NCBI GenBank assembly: GCA_037440125.1
Contig: JBBIUU010000077.1
Coordinates: 1 to 13,564, forward strand
Reading direction: 5' to 3'
From: JAKAJA01 sp037440125
GTDB lineage: Bacteria; Acidobacteriota; UBA4820; DSQY01
Length of the DNA stretch: 13,564 bases
Shown: piece after piece, positions 1-7,441 of the stretch
Position numbering within the stretch: the first letter of the stretch is position 1
Layout of the letters: each line of letters begins with the position of its first letter
Notes under the pieces: model-generated
What the model was told of the DNA's origin: nothing
Databases searched by the model: none
Seen by the model: only the letters and a program-made list of their open reading frames with translations
Position numbers and translations under genes: made by a program

Positions 1-92
1 CGCCGTACCTCGCGAAGCGCTTCGAAATCGCCTGGACCAACGGCGCCTTCACGCTCTGGCACCGGCGGGCGGGTTCGGCAGGGAGTCGCTGA
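1..92 (+). CDS. C-terminal end of an unidentified, probably membrane-bound protein (5' partial)
   Basis: Frame 3 is open from the window edge to a TGA at 90-92 and gives 29 residues, beginning PYLAKRFEIAWTNGAFTLWH and ending in an arginine-rich tail. An aromatic, beta-strand-like 'FEI-x-x-x-NGAFTLW' close to the stop resembles the last strand of the C-terminal soluble domain in many bacterial GT-C membrane glycosyltransferases, which often end in a pattern like 'f-x-v-x-x-n-x-x-f-x-l-y'. The resemblance is by eye on a very short fragment, so no family is assigned. If it holds, the glycosyltransferase cluster continues to the left of the window. Frame 2 is also open to base 247, but its translation is Ser/Gly/Arg-rich and not protein-like. 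The 349-base gap that follows suggests this gene belongs to a different transcript from the operon. Confidence 0.45.
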   Translation, partial: PYLAKRFEIAWTNGAFTLWHRRAGSAGSR

Positions 93-399
93 TTTCAGTT
101 TCATTCCTCAGCGCCAGAGTTGATTCAGGAGCTTCCGGTAAAGGCGAAGTCTCCCCAGTTCACTCACGAGGGGGCAGAGGCGAGTCCTCAGGGGAACAAT
201 CTGGTCCAGTTTTATTAAACGGCACTTCCGGGATCGACGAACCATGAGATTCGGGCTGCAGAGATTGGGCCACGACAACTACAACCCATCGTCAGCGGGG
301 GTACTCTAGGGCATGCGAGCCCAATTCGCCCATCGGGACAAATCGTCGCGGCGACATGAATAGGTGCGAGCGAGGGGTCGGCCCACTCCCGACAGACAC

Positions 400-408
400 T
401 GATACAAT
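400..408 (+). promoter_or_regulatory. Candidate extended -10 promoter
   Basis: The bases TGATACAAT match the extended -10 form TG-n-TATAAT with one mismatch in the hexamer (TACAAT at 403-408). No good TTGACA-like -35 box lies 16-18 bases upstream, which is tolerable for an extended -10 promoter. Transcription would start near 414-416, giving a leader of about 27 bases before the GT2 start codon. It is the only plausible sigma-70-type promoter seen in the gap, and the downstream genes are packed too tightly to need others. The call rests on the motif alone. Confidence 0.35.
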
Positions 409-427
409 AACTGAGTCAGGCAGTTAT
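407..427. repeat. 7-7-7 inverted repeat overlapping the candidate promoter
   Basis: ATAACTG at 407-413 and CAGTTAT at 421-427 are perfect reverse complements separated by the 7-base spacer AGTCAGG. The element overlaps the end of the candidate -10 box, spans the expected transcription start and ends directly at the Shine-Dalgarno run. Two half-sites 14 bases apart centre to centre would suit a dimeric helix-turn-helix repressor. In RNA it could form a weak hairpin if transcription began before 407. A 7-base match of this kind is expected at an appreciable rate by chance in a gap this long, so the position is the main argument. Confidence 0.3.
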
Positions 428-434
428 GGGAGGG
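428..434 (+). promoter_or_regulatory. Ribosome binding site of the GT2 gene
   Basis: GGGAGGG lies 7 bases before the ATG at 442 and contains a GGAGG core. It decides the start of the GT2 gene over the ATG at 425, which is in another frame. Confidence 0.75.
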
Positions 435-441
435 CCGGACG

Positions 442-1269
442 ATGATCGGAGGCAAGAAGCTGGCGGTGGTGATGCCGGCCTACAATGCGGAGGCAACTCT
501 CCTCAGGACCTATGAAGAGCTGCCGCACGACCTCATCGACGTGCTCATCCTGGTGGATGACCAGAGCCGGGACAGGACGGTCGAAATCGCCATGAGACTC
601 GGCGCCACCGTGATACGGCACCAGAAGAACCTCGGCTATGGGGGGAATCAAAAGACCTGCTACGCGGCAGCCTTGGGACACGGCGCCGACATCGTCGTCA
701 TGATCCATCCGGACTACCAGTACTCCCCAAAGCTTTGTGGCGCCATGGCGTGGATGGTTGCCTCGGGCGAATACGATCTGGCTCTGGCCTCGAGAATTCT
801 GGGAACGGGCGCGCTCGAGGGCGGAATGCCGATGTGGCGATACGTGCCGAACCGCTTCCTCACGGCAGTTGAGAACATCTTGCTGGGCATGAAGCTTTCT
901 GAGTACCACACCGGGTACCGTGCCTTCTCGAGGACCGTGCTCGAAAGCATTCCGCTCCTTGAAAACTCTGATGACTTCGTCTTCGACAACCAGATGCTGG
1001 CCCAAGCCGTTGCGTTTGGCTTCAAGATCGGGGAGATATCTTGTCCCACACGCTATATGAGGGAGGCATCTTCCATCTCCTTCAGCCGGAGCTGCACGTA
1101 TGGCTTTGGCGTCCTGGCCACGGCGCTGGCTTATCGGATGATGCGCATGGGGTTGAGAGATCCGAGTATCTTCAGGCGCGATGGCCGAAGGCTCAGCCCG
1201 GGTGATCTGCGAGGATTAGGACAGGTCGTCGAAAGCTCCCAGGCAACACGAAGCGGTGCGTCAGCCTAA
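442..1269 (+). CDS. GT2 family glycosyltransferase, dolichyl-phosphate-sugar-synthase-like
   Basis: This 275-residue protein looks like a GT-A fold family 2 enzyme of the DPM1/polyprenyl-phosphate sugar synthase type, which moves a sugar from a nucleotide sugar to a polyprenyl phosphate on the cytoplasmic face. Visible motifs are VVMPAYNA (residues 9-16), the nucleotide-binding LVDDQSRDRT (37-46), HQKNLGYGGNQ (60-70), MIHPDYQYSP (87-96) where the DxD motif normally sits, and HTGYRAFSR (156-164) near the acceptor site. In the metal-site motif the first Asp is replaced by His (H89-P90-D91-x-Q93), a variant I recall from other bacterial members. There are no C-terminal transmembrane helices like those of CsbB or GtrB; only a mildly hydrophobic stretch at 220-237. 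It is promoter-proximal, so it may supply lipid-linked sugar to the membrane proteins downstream. The sugar is unknown. The family call is firm; the substrate is not. Confidence 0.88.
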   Translation: MIGGKKLAVVMPAYNAEATLLRTYEELPHDLIDVLILVDDQSRDRTVEIAMRLGATVIRHQKNLGYGGNQKTCYAAALGHGADIVVMIHPDYQYSPKLCGAMAWMVASGEYDLALASRILGTGALEGGMPMWRYVPNRFLTAVENILLGMKLSEYHTGYRAFSRTVLESIPLLENSDDFVFDNQMLAQAVAFGFKIGEISCPTRYMREASSISFSRSCTYGFGVLATALAYRMMRMGLRDPSIFRRDGRRLSPGDLRGLGQVVESSQATRSGASA

Positions 1270-1302
1270 GTGTCGACTGTCGCCAAATGAGCCGGTGGGA
1301 CC

Positions 1303-1308
1303 GAGGAG
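1303..1308 (+). promoter_or_regulatory. Ribosome binding site selecting a TTG start
   Basis: GAGGAG lies 6 bases before TTG at 1315. The frame is closed upstream by TGA at 1288-1290, and the GTG at 1270 runs straight into that stop. TTG is therefore the best-supported start of the next gene. Confidence 0.7.
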
Positions 1309-1314
1309 CCCATA

Positions 1315-3222
1315 TTGACTAAGCTGGCGCCACGGAGCGGGTTCAATTCGCTCAAGCTGCCCGTGAGTCCGGTGGCCCGAGACTTATTGGCAGGGAGCTT
1401 GCTAGTCCTGGCCACGGCCGCGGTTTATGGCTCCCTTCTGGGTGCGGGCTTCGTCAACTTCGATGACAATGCGTACATCACACAGAATCCGAGAATTCAG
1501 GCGGGCATCACCTGGGACAACGTCTGTTGGGCCTTTACCACGACATCGCTCTGGTTCTATTACCCGCTGACGCTCCTGTCGCACATGTTGGACTGCCAGC
1601 TCTTCGGGCTATGGGCCGGGGGCCATCACCTCACCAACCTCGTGCTCCATGCGGCCAACTCGATCATGTGCTTCGTCCTGCTGCGGCGAAGCACTCGGCG
1701 TTACTGGCCCAGCCTGTTTGCGGCTGCGCTCTTCGCGCTCCATCCGCTTCACGTGGAATCGGTGGCGTGGATCTCGGAGCGCAAGGACGTATTGAGCACG
1801 TTCTTCCTGTTCCTCGCCCTGCTCGCCTACGTGGAGTACGCGACCCGCCCTAGCCTGGGGCGCTATACTCTCGCCTTCGTCCTGCTTCTCTCGGGCCTCC
1901 TGGCCAAAGCCATGCTTGTCACCGCCCCCGCCCTCATGCTCCTCCTGGATTACTGGCCGCTGGCCCGAACACCTATGAGCTCGGACGCCGAGCATCGGCG
2001 CACCTGGAGGGAGCTTGTCCTCGAGAAACTGCCGTTCATCGCGCTCAGCATAGGTTTTGCTGCAATCACCCTTTCCGCACAAGCTCGCGCAGCGCTCGGC
2101 TCCCTGGCCTCGTTCCCGCTGGCAGTGCGCCTCATGAACGCCATCCTCTCCTGCGCCGTCTACATCGGCAAGACTTTCGTGCCGGTTCATCTCGCCGTCT
2201 TCTACCCGTATGACGTGCAAGACATGACCCTAATCAAAGCGTTTGCCGCAGCGTCGCTGCTCCTTTCGGTGACGGTGCTCGGCGTGAAGCTGAGACGCTC
2301 CTATCCCTTCATACTGACCGGCTGGCTTTGGTACCTCGTCAGCCTTCTGCCCGTGATCGGAATCATCCAGGCCGGGAGTCAGTCCTCCGCCGACCGGTAC
2401 ACCTACGTGGCCTCCATCGGACTCTTCGTCATGGTGACTTGGGGGGCGGCGTCGGTGCCGGTCCGCAAAGCTTGGGTCGGCGTCGCCAGGGCGGTGACTG
2501 CCGGGCTTGTAATTCTGACGCTTTCGTCGGTGGCGTGGTCTCAGGCGGCCACCTGGCACGACAGCGTCACGCTCTTCGCTCATGCGGCGCGCGTCACGGA
2601 GCGCAACTACCTGGCCCACACCCTTCTGGGGACGGCGCTCCAGGAGCGTGGGGATACGGAGGGGGCGAAAGCTCACCTCAGGCAGGCCCTGGCCTTCGCA
2701 CCGGACTATGTGGACGCCTGGGGGGACCTGGGCAACCTGCTCAGGGGCGAGGGGAAGCTGGAAGAGGCCGCGGCCTGCTACCGGAGGATCATCGAACTCT
2801 CGCCCGGGGACGGCAGGGCCTACAACAACCTCGGGTTAACCCTAGAGCGCCAGGGGCGGCTCACGGAGGCCGAGGCGGCCTTCGCGCGAGCAGTCGCGCT
2901 CGATTCAAACTATGCGGCCTTCCGGACCAACTTCGGGCGCCTCCTCGCCCAGCGGGGTGACTTTGGGGAGGCGCGGACCCAGTTCGAGGCGGCCCAGCAC
3001 CTCGATGCGCGCTCCGCTGCCCCCGCCTATTACCTCGGCGCCCTCGAAGAGCGGGCTGGTCGATTCAAGGAGTCGGAGGCCGCCTACCGCCGGGCGGCGA
3101 CGCTCGACCCCGAGTGGGAAGCGCCGAGACAGAAACTGGCCGCGCTCGAACTGCAGAGTGACCGTTCCGGGGACCCGCGCAAGCCGCCAGCCGCCCGCGA
3201 ACCTTCGGAGTGCGGCCCGTGA
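1315..3222 (+). CDS. TMTC-like multipass membrane glycosyltransferase with C-terminal TPR domain
   Basis: The 635-residue product has an N-terminal membrane region (about 22-410, some ten hydrophobic segments) and a TPR tail. Strong signatures are the loop NFDDNAYITQNP (48-59) with the paired aspartates expected of a GT-C active site, ALHPLHVESVAWISERKDVL (141-160), LAKAMLVTAPALMLLLDYWP (196-215) and SADRYTYVASIGLF (358-371). This arrangement matches the eukaryotic TMTC proteins, which are O-mannosyltransferases using dolichyl-phosphate mannose, and their largely uncharacterised bacterial relatives. The probable role is transfer of a sugar from a polyprenyl-phosphate donor to a protein outside the cytoplasmic membrane, with the TPRs facing the same side and perhaps binding the acceptor. 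It follows the GT2 gene by 45 bases and overlaps the next gene by 4. The start is TTG. Family assignment is confident; donor sugar and acceptor are inferred. Confidence 0.85.
   Translation: MTKLAPRSGFNSLKLPVSPVARDLLAGSLLVLATAAVYGSLLGAGFVNFDDNAYITQNPRIQAGITWDNVCWAFTTTSLWFYYPLTLLSHMLDCQLFGLWAGGHHLTNLVLHAANSIMCFVLLRRSTRRYWPSLFAAALFALHPLHVESVAWISERKDVLSTFFLFLALLAYVEYATRPSLGRYTLAFVLLLSGLLAKAMLVTAPALMLLLDYWPLARTPMSSDAEHRRTWRELVLEKLPFIALSIGFAAITLSAQARAALGSLASFPLAVRLMNAILSCAVYIGKTFVPVHLAVFYPYDVQDMTLIKAFAAASLLLSVTVLGVKLRRSYPFILTGWLWYLVSLLPVIGIIQAGSQSSADRYTYVASIGLFVMVTWGAASVPVRKAWVGVARAVTAGLVILTLSSVAWSQAATWHDSVTLFAHAARVTERNYLAHTLLGTALQERGDTEGAKAHLRQALAFAPDYVDAWGDLGNLLRGEGKLEEAAACYRRIIELSPGDGRAYNNLGLTLERQGRLTEAEAAFARAVALDSNYAAFRTNFGRLLAQRGDFGEARTQFEAAQHLDARSAAPAYYLGALEERAGRFKESEAAYRRAATLDPEWEAPRQKLAALELQSDRSGDPRKPPAAREPSECGP
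2605..3114 (+). repeat. Five tandem 34-residue TPR units in the TMTC-like protein
   Basis: Residues 431-464, 465-498, 499-532, 533-566 and 567-600 align without gaps as five 34-residue tetratricopeptide units. Each has the small-residue/leucine pattern (LGTALQERGD, LGNLLRGEGK, LGLTLERQGR, FGRLLAQRGD, LGALEERAGR) and ends in a 'L/F-x-P/D' turn. They form a protein-binding superhelix after the last membrane segment. Confidence 0.9.
3207..3210 (+). promoter_or_regulatory. Ribosome binding site deciding the GTG start at 3219
   Basis: GGAG at 3207-3210 is 8 bases before GTG at 3219. It overlaps the alternative GTG at 3210, so it cannot serve that codon. The choice also gives a 4-base GTGA overlap with the upstream stop, matching the other junctions of the operon. 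Confidence 0.6.
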
Positions 3223-5180
3223 GCGCGCAGGGAGGCAGACGCCCAAAGCAAGAGGAGCGAAAGGAGAGAACCGGCTGGTTGAAGACGCAGTTCCTCCTCC
3301 TCGCCGCCACCGGCTTGTCCGTACTATGCCGCGGGTACGCGTTCGGGCGGGAGGACCAGAATCTCTATCTGCCGTTCGTCCTCCGTTGGCTCGATCCGGC
3401 GCTCTTTCCCCATGATCTGCTCCTTTCGCAGACCTTCGCCAGGAAATCGATGACCTGGATGGTCCTGGGCTGGTTGTCGCGCCGGTTCGACCTGGACGTC
3501 CTCTGTCTTGTCCTCTGGATGGGGGCCAGCTACGGGGTGCTGTACCTGACCTACAAGTCCGCGCTCGCCTGGTGGAAGGACGAGAGGGCCGCGTGGGTTG
3601 CCGTCGCGCTGTGGATCCCCACCTATCCGGTGCCCGGCGTGGCCAACCCGACCTTCGACGACTACTTCACGACGCGCGTCTTGGGGACGCTCTGCGGCAT
3701 GGGGATGATCTACGCCGTCCTGCGCCTCCGCCCGGCGGCCGCCGCCGGGTGGACCGTCGCGGGGGGGCTGGCGCACATCATCTCCGTGGCACCCGTGGCC
3801 GTGGGCGTCTCGCTTTTCCTGGCCCTGAAACGTCGGTGGAGAGGTGTTGTGGGGATCGCGGCGGGACTGGCCCTCGCGGCGATCGTCGTCATCTGGCTGG
3901 GAGGGGTGGGCCCTGGCGTTGGACCGATGGCGCGCTACACGCCCGAGTGGCTGAGGGCCGTCCTGCTGGCCGACCCGGAGATCTTCCCGCACCGTTGGTC
4001 CGCGCCCGTCTGGTACGACGTGGCCCTCTACACCCTGCCGCTTCTCGGCATCTACGCGTGGCGCCGGAGAACCGGCGCGGTCCGGGAGGGAGAGGGGACC
4101 GCGGCGTCCGTCGGCGCAGGGATCCTTGCTTGCCAGCTCCCGGGTGTCGCGGGGTCGGCTCTCGGGATCGTCCTCGTCGTGGAGTTCTGCTTTCTGCGCG
4201 CCACGCTGTTCACGATGTGGCTGCTGGCGCTCTACCTCGGGGGCCTGCTGCCTGCCGCATTGGCCGAGAAGCGGTGGGCCCCAGCGGCGGGAGCCGCCTG
4301 GGTCGCGGGAAGCTGGATCGCCGGAGCGCCGGGCCTCGCGCTCCTCGCAGTCCCCCTCCTCGCGTGGCCCAAGGTGGGCAAGGCCCTCGGGGAACGCTTC
4401 GGGGGGCGCATCGGAGCGGGCTGGGGTGCCGGGATTCTGGCGGGCGTGCTCGCGGCCCTCCTCTGGTCCGACAAGATCCTCTTCTACGCCTTCGGCCTCA
4501 ACGCGCCGGAATGGTTCGAGAGCCGCGGCGCCTCCTTCAGGGCCATGGTGTTCGCCGTCGCGCTCGTCCTCGCCTGGATCATGGGCTGGACGGCCCGCGC
4601 CCGGACGCTCCCCTACGCCGCGGGTGGGGCGCTCATCCTCACCATGCTCCTCTCGCCCACGCCCGCGGCGTCGGTCTGGATCAACTCGATCCCAGGGGCC
4701 CGTTCGCTCTATGGTCCTCGTGCGGGGGTGACCTTCGTGGCGGGCGCGGCGCGGAGGCGCGGCGAACCGGAGCGGGAGGCCATGGCGGCGCTGGTGCGCG
4801 AGCAAGTCCCCCAGGATGCCACCGTCCTCGTCCCGCCCGACTGGATGACCTTCCGCCTCCTGGCGCATCGGAGCCCCTATGTCACCTACAAGGATGGGGC
4901 CCCGGCCGAGTTCGATCGCGCCTACGCCGCCGAATGGATGAGGCGGATGGGCCGCATCCGGGCCTTCTCAGGGGCAGGCGGGCTCTCGAGGCAAGACCCG
5001 ACCCTCAACCTGAGCGAGGACGAGGTCCGGTCCCTGGCCAGGGAGGAGCGACCGCTCGACCTCGACTTCTTGGTCACGGGGCGCGAGTACCCCGGCCTTC
5101 AGGCCCTGGGGGAGGCGGGGGGCCTCAGGCTCTACCGGATTCCCGTGGAGCGGCCGGACGCCGCGGCGGCGGGGCCATGA
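3219..5180 (+). CDS. Polytopic GT-C-like membrane protein, not of the YfhO or TMTC type
   Basis: From GTG at 3219 this is 653 residues. A short basic N-terminus is followed by a hydrophobic segment (about 23-38), a loop with REDQNLYLPFVLRWLDP (44-60) and FPHDLL (63-68), then roughly a dozen further hydrophobic segments to about residue 510, and a soluble C-terminal part with VPPDWMTFRLLAHRSPYVTY (538-557) and KDGAP (558-562). An acidic first loop of the 'ED-x-x-x-Y-L-P-F...D' type before a helix bundle is typical of GT-C glycosyltransferases. The C-terminal part reminds me of DUF6798-type membrane proteins, but I cannot confirm that. It sits between the TMTC-like and YfhO-like genes with 4-base overlaps on both sides, so it probably acts in the same glycosylation process. 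No substrate can be named. A start at 3210 would add three residues. Confidence 0.75.
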   Translation: MSAQGGRRPKQEERKERTGWLKTQFLLLAATGLSVLCRGYAFGREDQNLYLPFVLRWLDPALFPHDLLLSQTFARKSMTWMVLGWLSRRFDLDVLCLVLWMGASYGVLYLTYKSALAWWKDERAAWVAVALWIPTYPVPGVANPTFDDYFTTRVLGTLCGMGMIYAVLRLRPAAAAGWTVAGGLAHIISVAPVAVGVSLFLALKRRWRGVVGIAAGLALAAIVVIWLGGVGPGVGPMARYTPEWLRAVLLADPEIFPHRWSAPVWYDVALYTLPLLGIYAWRRRTGAVREGEGTAASVGAGILACQLPGVAGSALGIVLVVEFCFLRATLFTMWLLALYLGGLLPAALAEKRWAPAAGAAWVAGSWIAGAPGLALLAVPLLAWPKVGKALGERFGGRIGAGWGAGILAGVLAALLWSDKILFYAFGLNAPEWFESRGASFRAMVFAVALVLAWIMGWTARARTLPYAAGGALILTMLLSPTPAASVWINSIPGARSLYGPRAGVTFVAGAARRRGEPEREAMAALVREQVPQDATVLVPPDWMTFRLLAHRSPYVTYKDGAPAEFDRAYAAEWMRRMGRIRAFSGAGGLSRQDPTLNLSEDEVRSLAREERPLDLDFLVTGREYPGLQALGEAGGLRLYRIPVERPDAAAAGP

Positions 5181-7441
5181 GCGGCGAGAGGCCGCCCACG
5201 CCCGTGATCTGCGCCACGCTCCTCCTCTGCGCGGCGGCCTTCTTCGCGCCCTTCCTCCTGCGCGGCGAGCACCCCGTCTCCTTCAACCTGGAGCGCGCCG
5301 GGAGCACGGCGATCCCCGGCGGAGGGCTCATTCCGAGGACGGCGGGGCGCTTCCCGCGGGACAACTCCCCGACGGTGATCCACTACCCGAACGCCTGCCT
5401 CGCGGCCGAGTGCCTGCGGTCGGGGCGGCTCCCGCTCTGGAACCCCTACCAGGGATGCGGCGCCCCGGGCCTCGGCGGCGGGCAGGTCTATCCCTTCTCG
5501 CCCTTCCTGTGGCCCTTCTACGCCCACCCCACGCCGAGGGCCTTCACCCTGGGGCTCCTCCTCGGGAGCCTCTTCACGGGCCTGGGCGCATTGCTCTGGA
5601 TGGGCCGGTTCCTCAGGGGATGGGCGCTGGGCCTCGGGGCCGCGCTGTGGGCCTTCAACCCCTGGACCCTGCGCTGCATCGGGTTCAACAACACGTGGGC
5701 CGACTGGTGGTTGCCGTGGCTGCTCTGGTCCTGGCACCTTGCGCTCGGGGGCGGGAGGCGCGCGCTCCTCCTTCCGGCGCTCTTCGTGACGGGCGCGGTG
5801 TACTGCGGCCACCCCGAGTCGGCCCTGCTCCTCGCTGCGGCGTCGGCGCTCTACGCGGGGGCGCTCTGGATTGTCGCCCCGAGGGAATCGCGCCCGAATC
5901 TGCCCAGGTTCGTCGCCGTCCTCGCCTCCAACGCCGTCCTCTCGATCCTCCTCTGCGCCGTGCACTGGTTGCCGCTGCTGGCGATACTCCGGGAGTCGGA
6001 GTCCTACAAGGCGTCGGGCGCCGTCGGCCGGATCCTCTACCCTTGGGGATTGCTGTTCAACCCCAACTCGGAGGTGTTCGTCGGGCCGCTGCTGTTCGCC
6101 CTCGCCATGGCGGGGGCGGTCCATCTCGGCCGTCGCAGGGAGACCCGGCCCGCGCTGGTCCTCCCGGCTCTCGGGCTCCTCCTGGCCCTGCAGCTTCCCT
6201 TCCTCGGCACCCTCCAGGCGTTGCTGTCGTTCGGTGGGCGCCTGCCGGGCCTCTATGGCCGGAGCATCCTCTGGGCGGGCCTCGCGGTCTGCGTCGCCTC
6301 GGGCGTCCAGGTGCTCCTCGAGGAGAGGGGCGCGGGGCGCCTGGCCTCGCTGCGCCTGATGGGCCTGGGGCTCGTGGTCTACGCCGTCTTCGCGTGGGCC
6401 GACTACGAGGCGGGGAGCATCGCGTGGCTCATGGCGCGGCCCTTCCTGCTGGCGTGGCCCGCCGCCGCACTCGCCGCGCTGGTCGGGGCCGCGTTCGCGG
6501 AGAGGAGGCCCCTGAATCTCGCCTGTTTTGCGGCTTCCGCCGCGCTCGTCCTCCTCGACCCGCTCGCGGTCCAGCGGTTCCGCTACCCGTCCTTCAATGA
6601 CCTCGATCCCCTGGCGGGAGGGCCTCCGGCCGTCGCACGGCTGAAGTCGTTCACGGGCGAAGACCACGGCAGGTTCTGGGCGGACCCCGGGACGAACCGG
6701 GAGCGCGCCGACCTCGAGCCGAACCTCGCCACCCTGTGGCGCGCCCGGGATGCCCGGATGGTCTCGCCCCTCTTCCTCACCCGCACGCTCGAGGTGGCCC
6801 GCGCCCTGGGCACGACCCCGCATCCGTCCTTCGACACGTGGCTCCTCTGGGAGGACGTGCCGCCCGAACGCCTGGGCCTGCTGGGGGTCTCGCGGCGGGC
6901 CCTTCTCCAGGAGGAGCGCACAGCCCTCTTCGACTGGCTTCCGGTGCCGGCACCGCTGCCCCGGGCGCGGATCGTCCATGGGGTCGTCCCGGCGAGGGAT
7001 GCCGCCGAAGCGGACGGGCGCCTGAGGACCGAAGCGGCGACCTACCCCGGGGGCGCCCTGAAGGATGCGGCCATCCTCGAGGGCTGGACAGGTCCGGCGC
7101 AGCGAGGCACGACCGAAAGAGGGGACCTCACCACGTGGCTTCGCGATGAGCCCGGCGACGTCCTGCTGAGGGTGAAGGGTGCCTCGGAGGGCGTGCTCGT
7201 CCTCCTCGACGCCCTGGCGGAGGGATGGAGGGCCACGGTGGATGGCCGAGAGGCCCCCATCTACCCCGCCAATGCGGCCTTCATGGGCGTGGAGGTCCCG
7301 TCGGGGGATCACGTGGTCCACTTCCGGTACGAGCCCTCGGCGGTCCGCGCGGGTCTCTGGACGAGCCTCCTCGGCTGGGTTCTCTACGGCCTCCTGACGG
7401 TGGCTCTCATCCGCTGCGGGCGGGCGGGGGGCTCGCGATGA
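5177..7441 (+). CDS. YfhO-family membrane protein, paralogue A1
   Basis: This 754-residue protein starts at ATG 5177 inside the ATGA overlap with the previous stop. It fits the bacterial YfhO family of GT-C-type proteins; in Bacillus and Listeria a YfhO-like protein works with a GT2 enzyme to glycosylate lipoteichoic acid. Features in order: first membrane segment (about 10-29), periplasmic loop with the candidate catalytic D62 in RDNSP, HYPNA (69-73), SGRLPLWNPY (82-91), FNNTWADWW (170-178), CGHPES (210-215), NPNSEVF (295-301), GRLPGLYGR (354-362), more membrane helices to about 460, a soluble domain (about 470-720) ending in EGWRATVDG (682-690), and a last membrane helix (about 725-746). 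The frame stays open 535 codons upstream, but that stretch lies under the preceding gene. It is the closest relative of the next gene. Confidence 0.85.
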   Translation: MSGERPPTPVICATLLLCAAAFFAPFLLRGEHPVSFNLERAGSTAIPGGGLIPRTAGRFPRDNSPTVIHYPNACLAAECLRSGRLPLWNPYQGCGAPGLGGGQVYPFSPFLWPFYAHPTPRAFTLGLLLGSLFTGLGALLWMGRFLRGWALGLGAALWAFNPWTLRCIGFNNTWADWWLPWLLWSWHLALGGGRRALLLPALFVTGAVYCGHPESALLLAAASALYAGALWIVAPRESRPNLPRFVAVLASNAVLSILLCAVHWLPLLAILRESESYKASGAVGRILYPWGLLFNPNSEVFVGPLLFALAMAGAVHLGRRRETRPALVLPALGLLLALQLPFLGTLQALLSFGGRLPGLYGRSILWAGLAVCVASGVQVLLEERGAGRLASLRLMGLGLVVYAVFAWADYEAGSIAWLMARPFLLAWPAAALAALVGAAFAERRPLNLACFAASAALVLLDPLAVQRFRYPSFNDLDPLAGGPPAVARLKSFTGEDHGRFWADPGTNRERADLEPNLATLWRARDARMVSPLFLTRTLEVARALGTTPHPSFDTWLLWEDVPPERLGLLGVSRRALLQEERTALFDWLPVPAPLPRARIVHGVVPARDAAEADGRLRTEAATYPGGALKDAAILEGWTGPAQRGTTERGDLTTWLRDEPGDVLLRVKGASEGVLVLLDALAEGWRATVDGREAPIYPANAAFMGVEVPSGDHVVHFRYEPSAVRAGLWTSLLGWVLYGLLTVALIRCGRAGGSR

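Larger units (their letters stand above)
93..441. other. Non-coding gap before the glycosyltransferase operon
   Basis: No convincing gene lies in these 349 bases on either strand. The region is less GC-rich than the rest of the window: the row 181-240 is about 52% GC and includes an A/T patch at 210-219. No rho-independent terminator with a long stem and T-run is visible after the upstream gene. Weak stems such as GTCGG/CCGAC at 377-393 and GGGC/GCCC at 309-322 are too short to call. The recognisable content is at the right end: a candidate promoter, an inverted repeat and a ribosome binding site, listed separately. Confidence 0.7.

Noticed and set aside
2..247. Open frame 2 at the left edge
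   Set aside because: It is open across the stop of the frame 3 tail, but the peptide is low-complexity Ser/Gly/Arg without structure. Frame 3 gives a more protein-like ending.
377..393. GTCGG/CCGAC stem as terminator or second operator
   Set aside because: It has only five pairs with a 7-base loop and no T-run, so it is too weak to call in GC-rich DNA.
3210..3218. GTG at 3210 as start of the GT-C-like gene
   Set aside because: The only Shine-Dalgarno-like bases (GGAG 3207-3210) overlap this codon. GTG at 3219 has proper spacing and the GTGA overlap.
3324..4868. Minus-strand open frame of 514 codons
   Set aside because: It is fully antisense to the GT-C-like gene and its composition is dominated by Arg, Asp, Gly and Pro, so it is a shadow.
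3572..5176. In-frame upstream extension of YfhO-like A1
   Set aside because: The frame is open here only because of GC bias. The region encodes the preceding gene in another frame, and homology begins just after ATG 5177 in the ATGA overlap.
5132..7321. Long minus-strand open frame of 729 codons
   Set aside because: It lies antisense to YfhO-like A1. Its translation is Arg/Glu/Gly/Pro-rich with no family motifs, as expected from GC-rich third positions on the other strand.
7225..7437. Upstream extension of YfhO-like A2
   Set aside because: It overlaps the conserved C-terminal domain of A1. The ATG at 7438 gives the 4-base overlap seen at the other junctions and the normal first helix.
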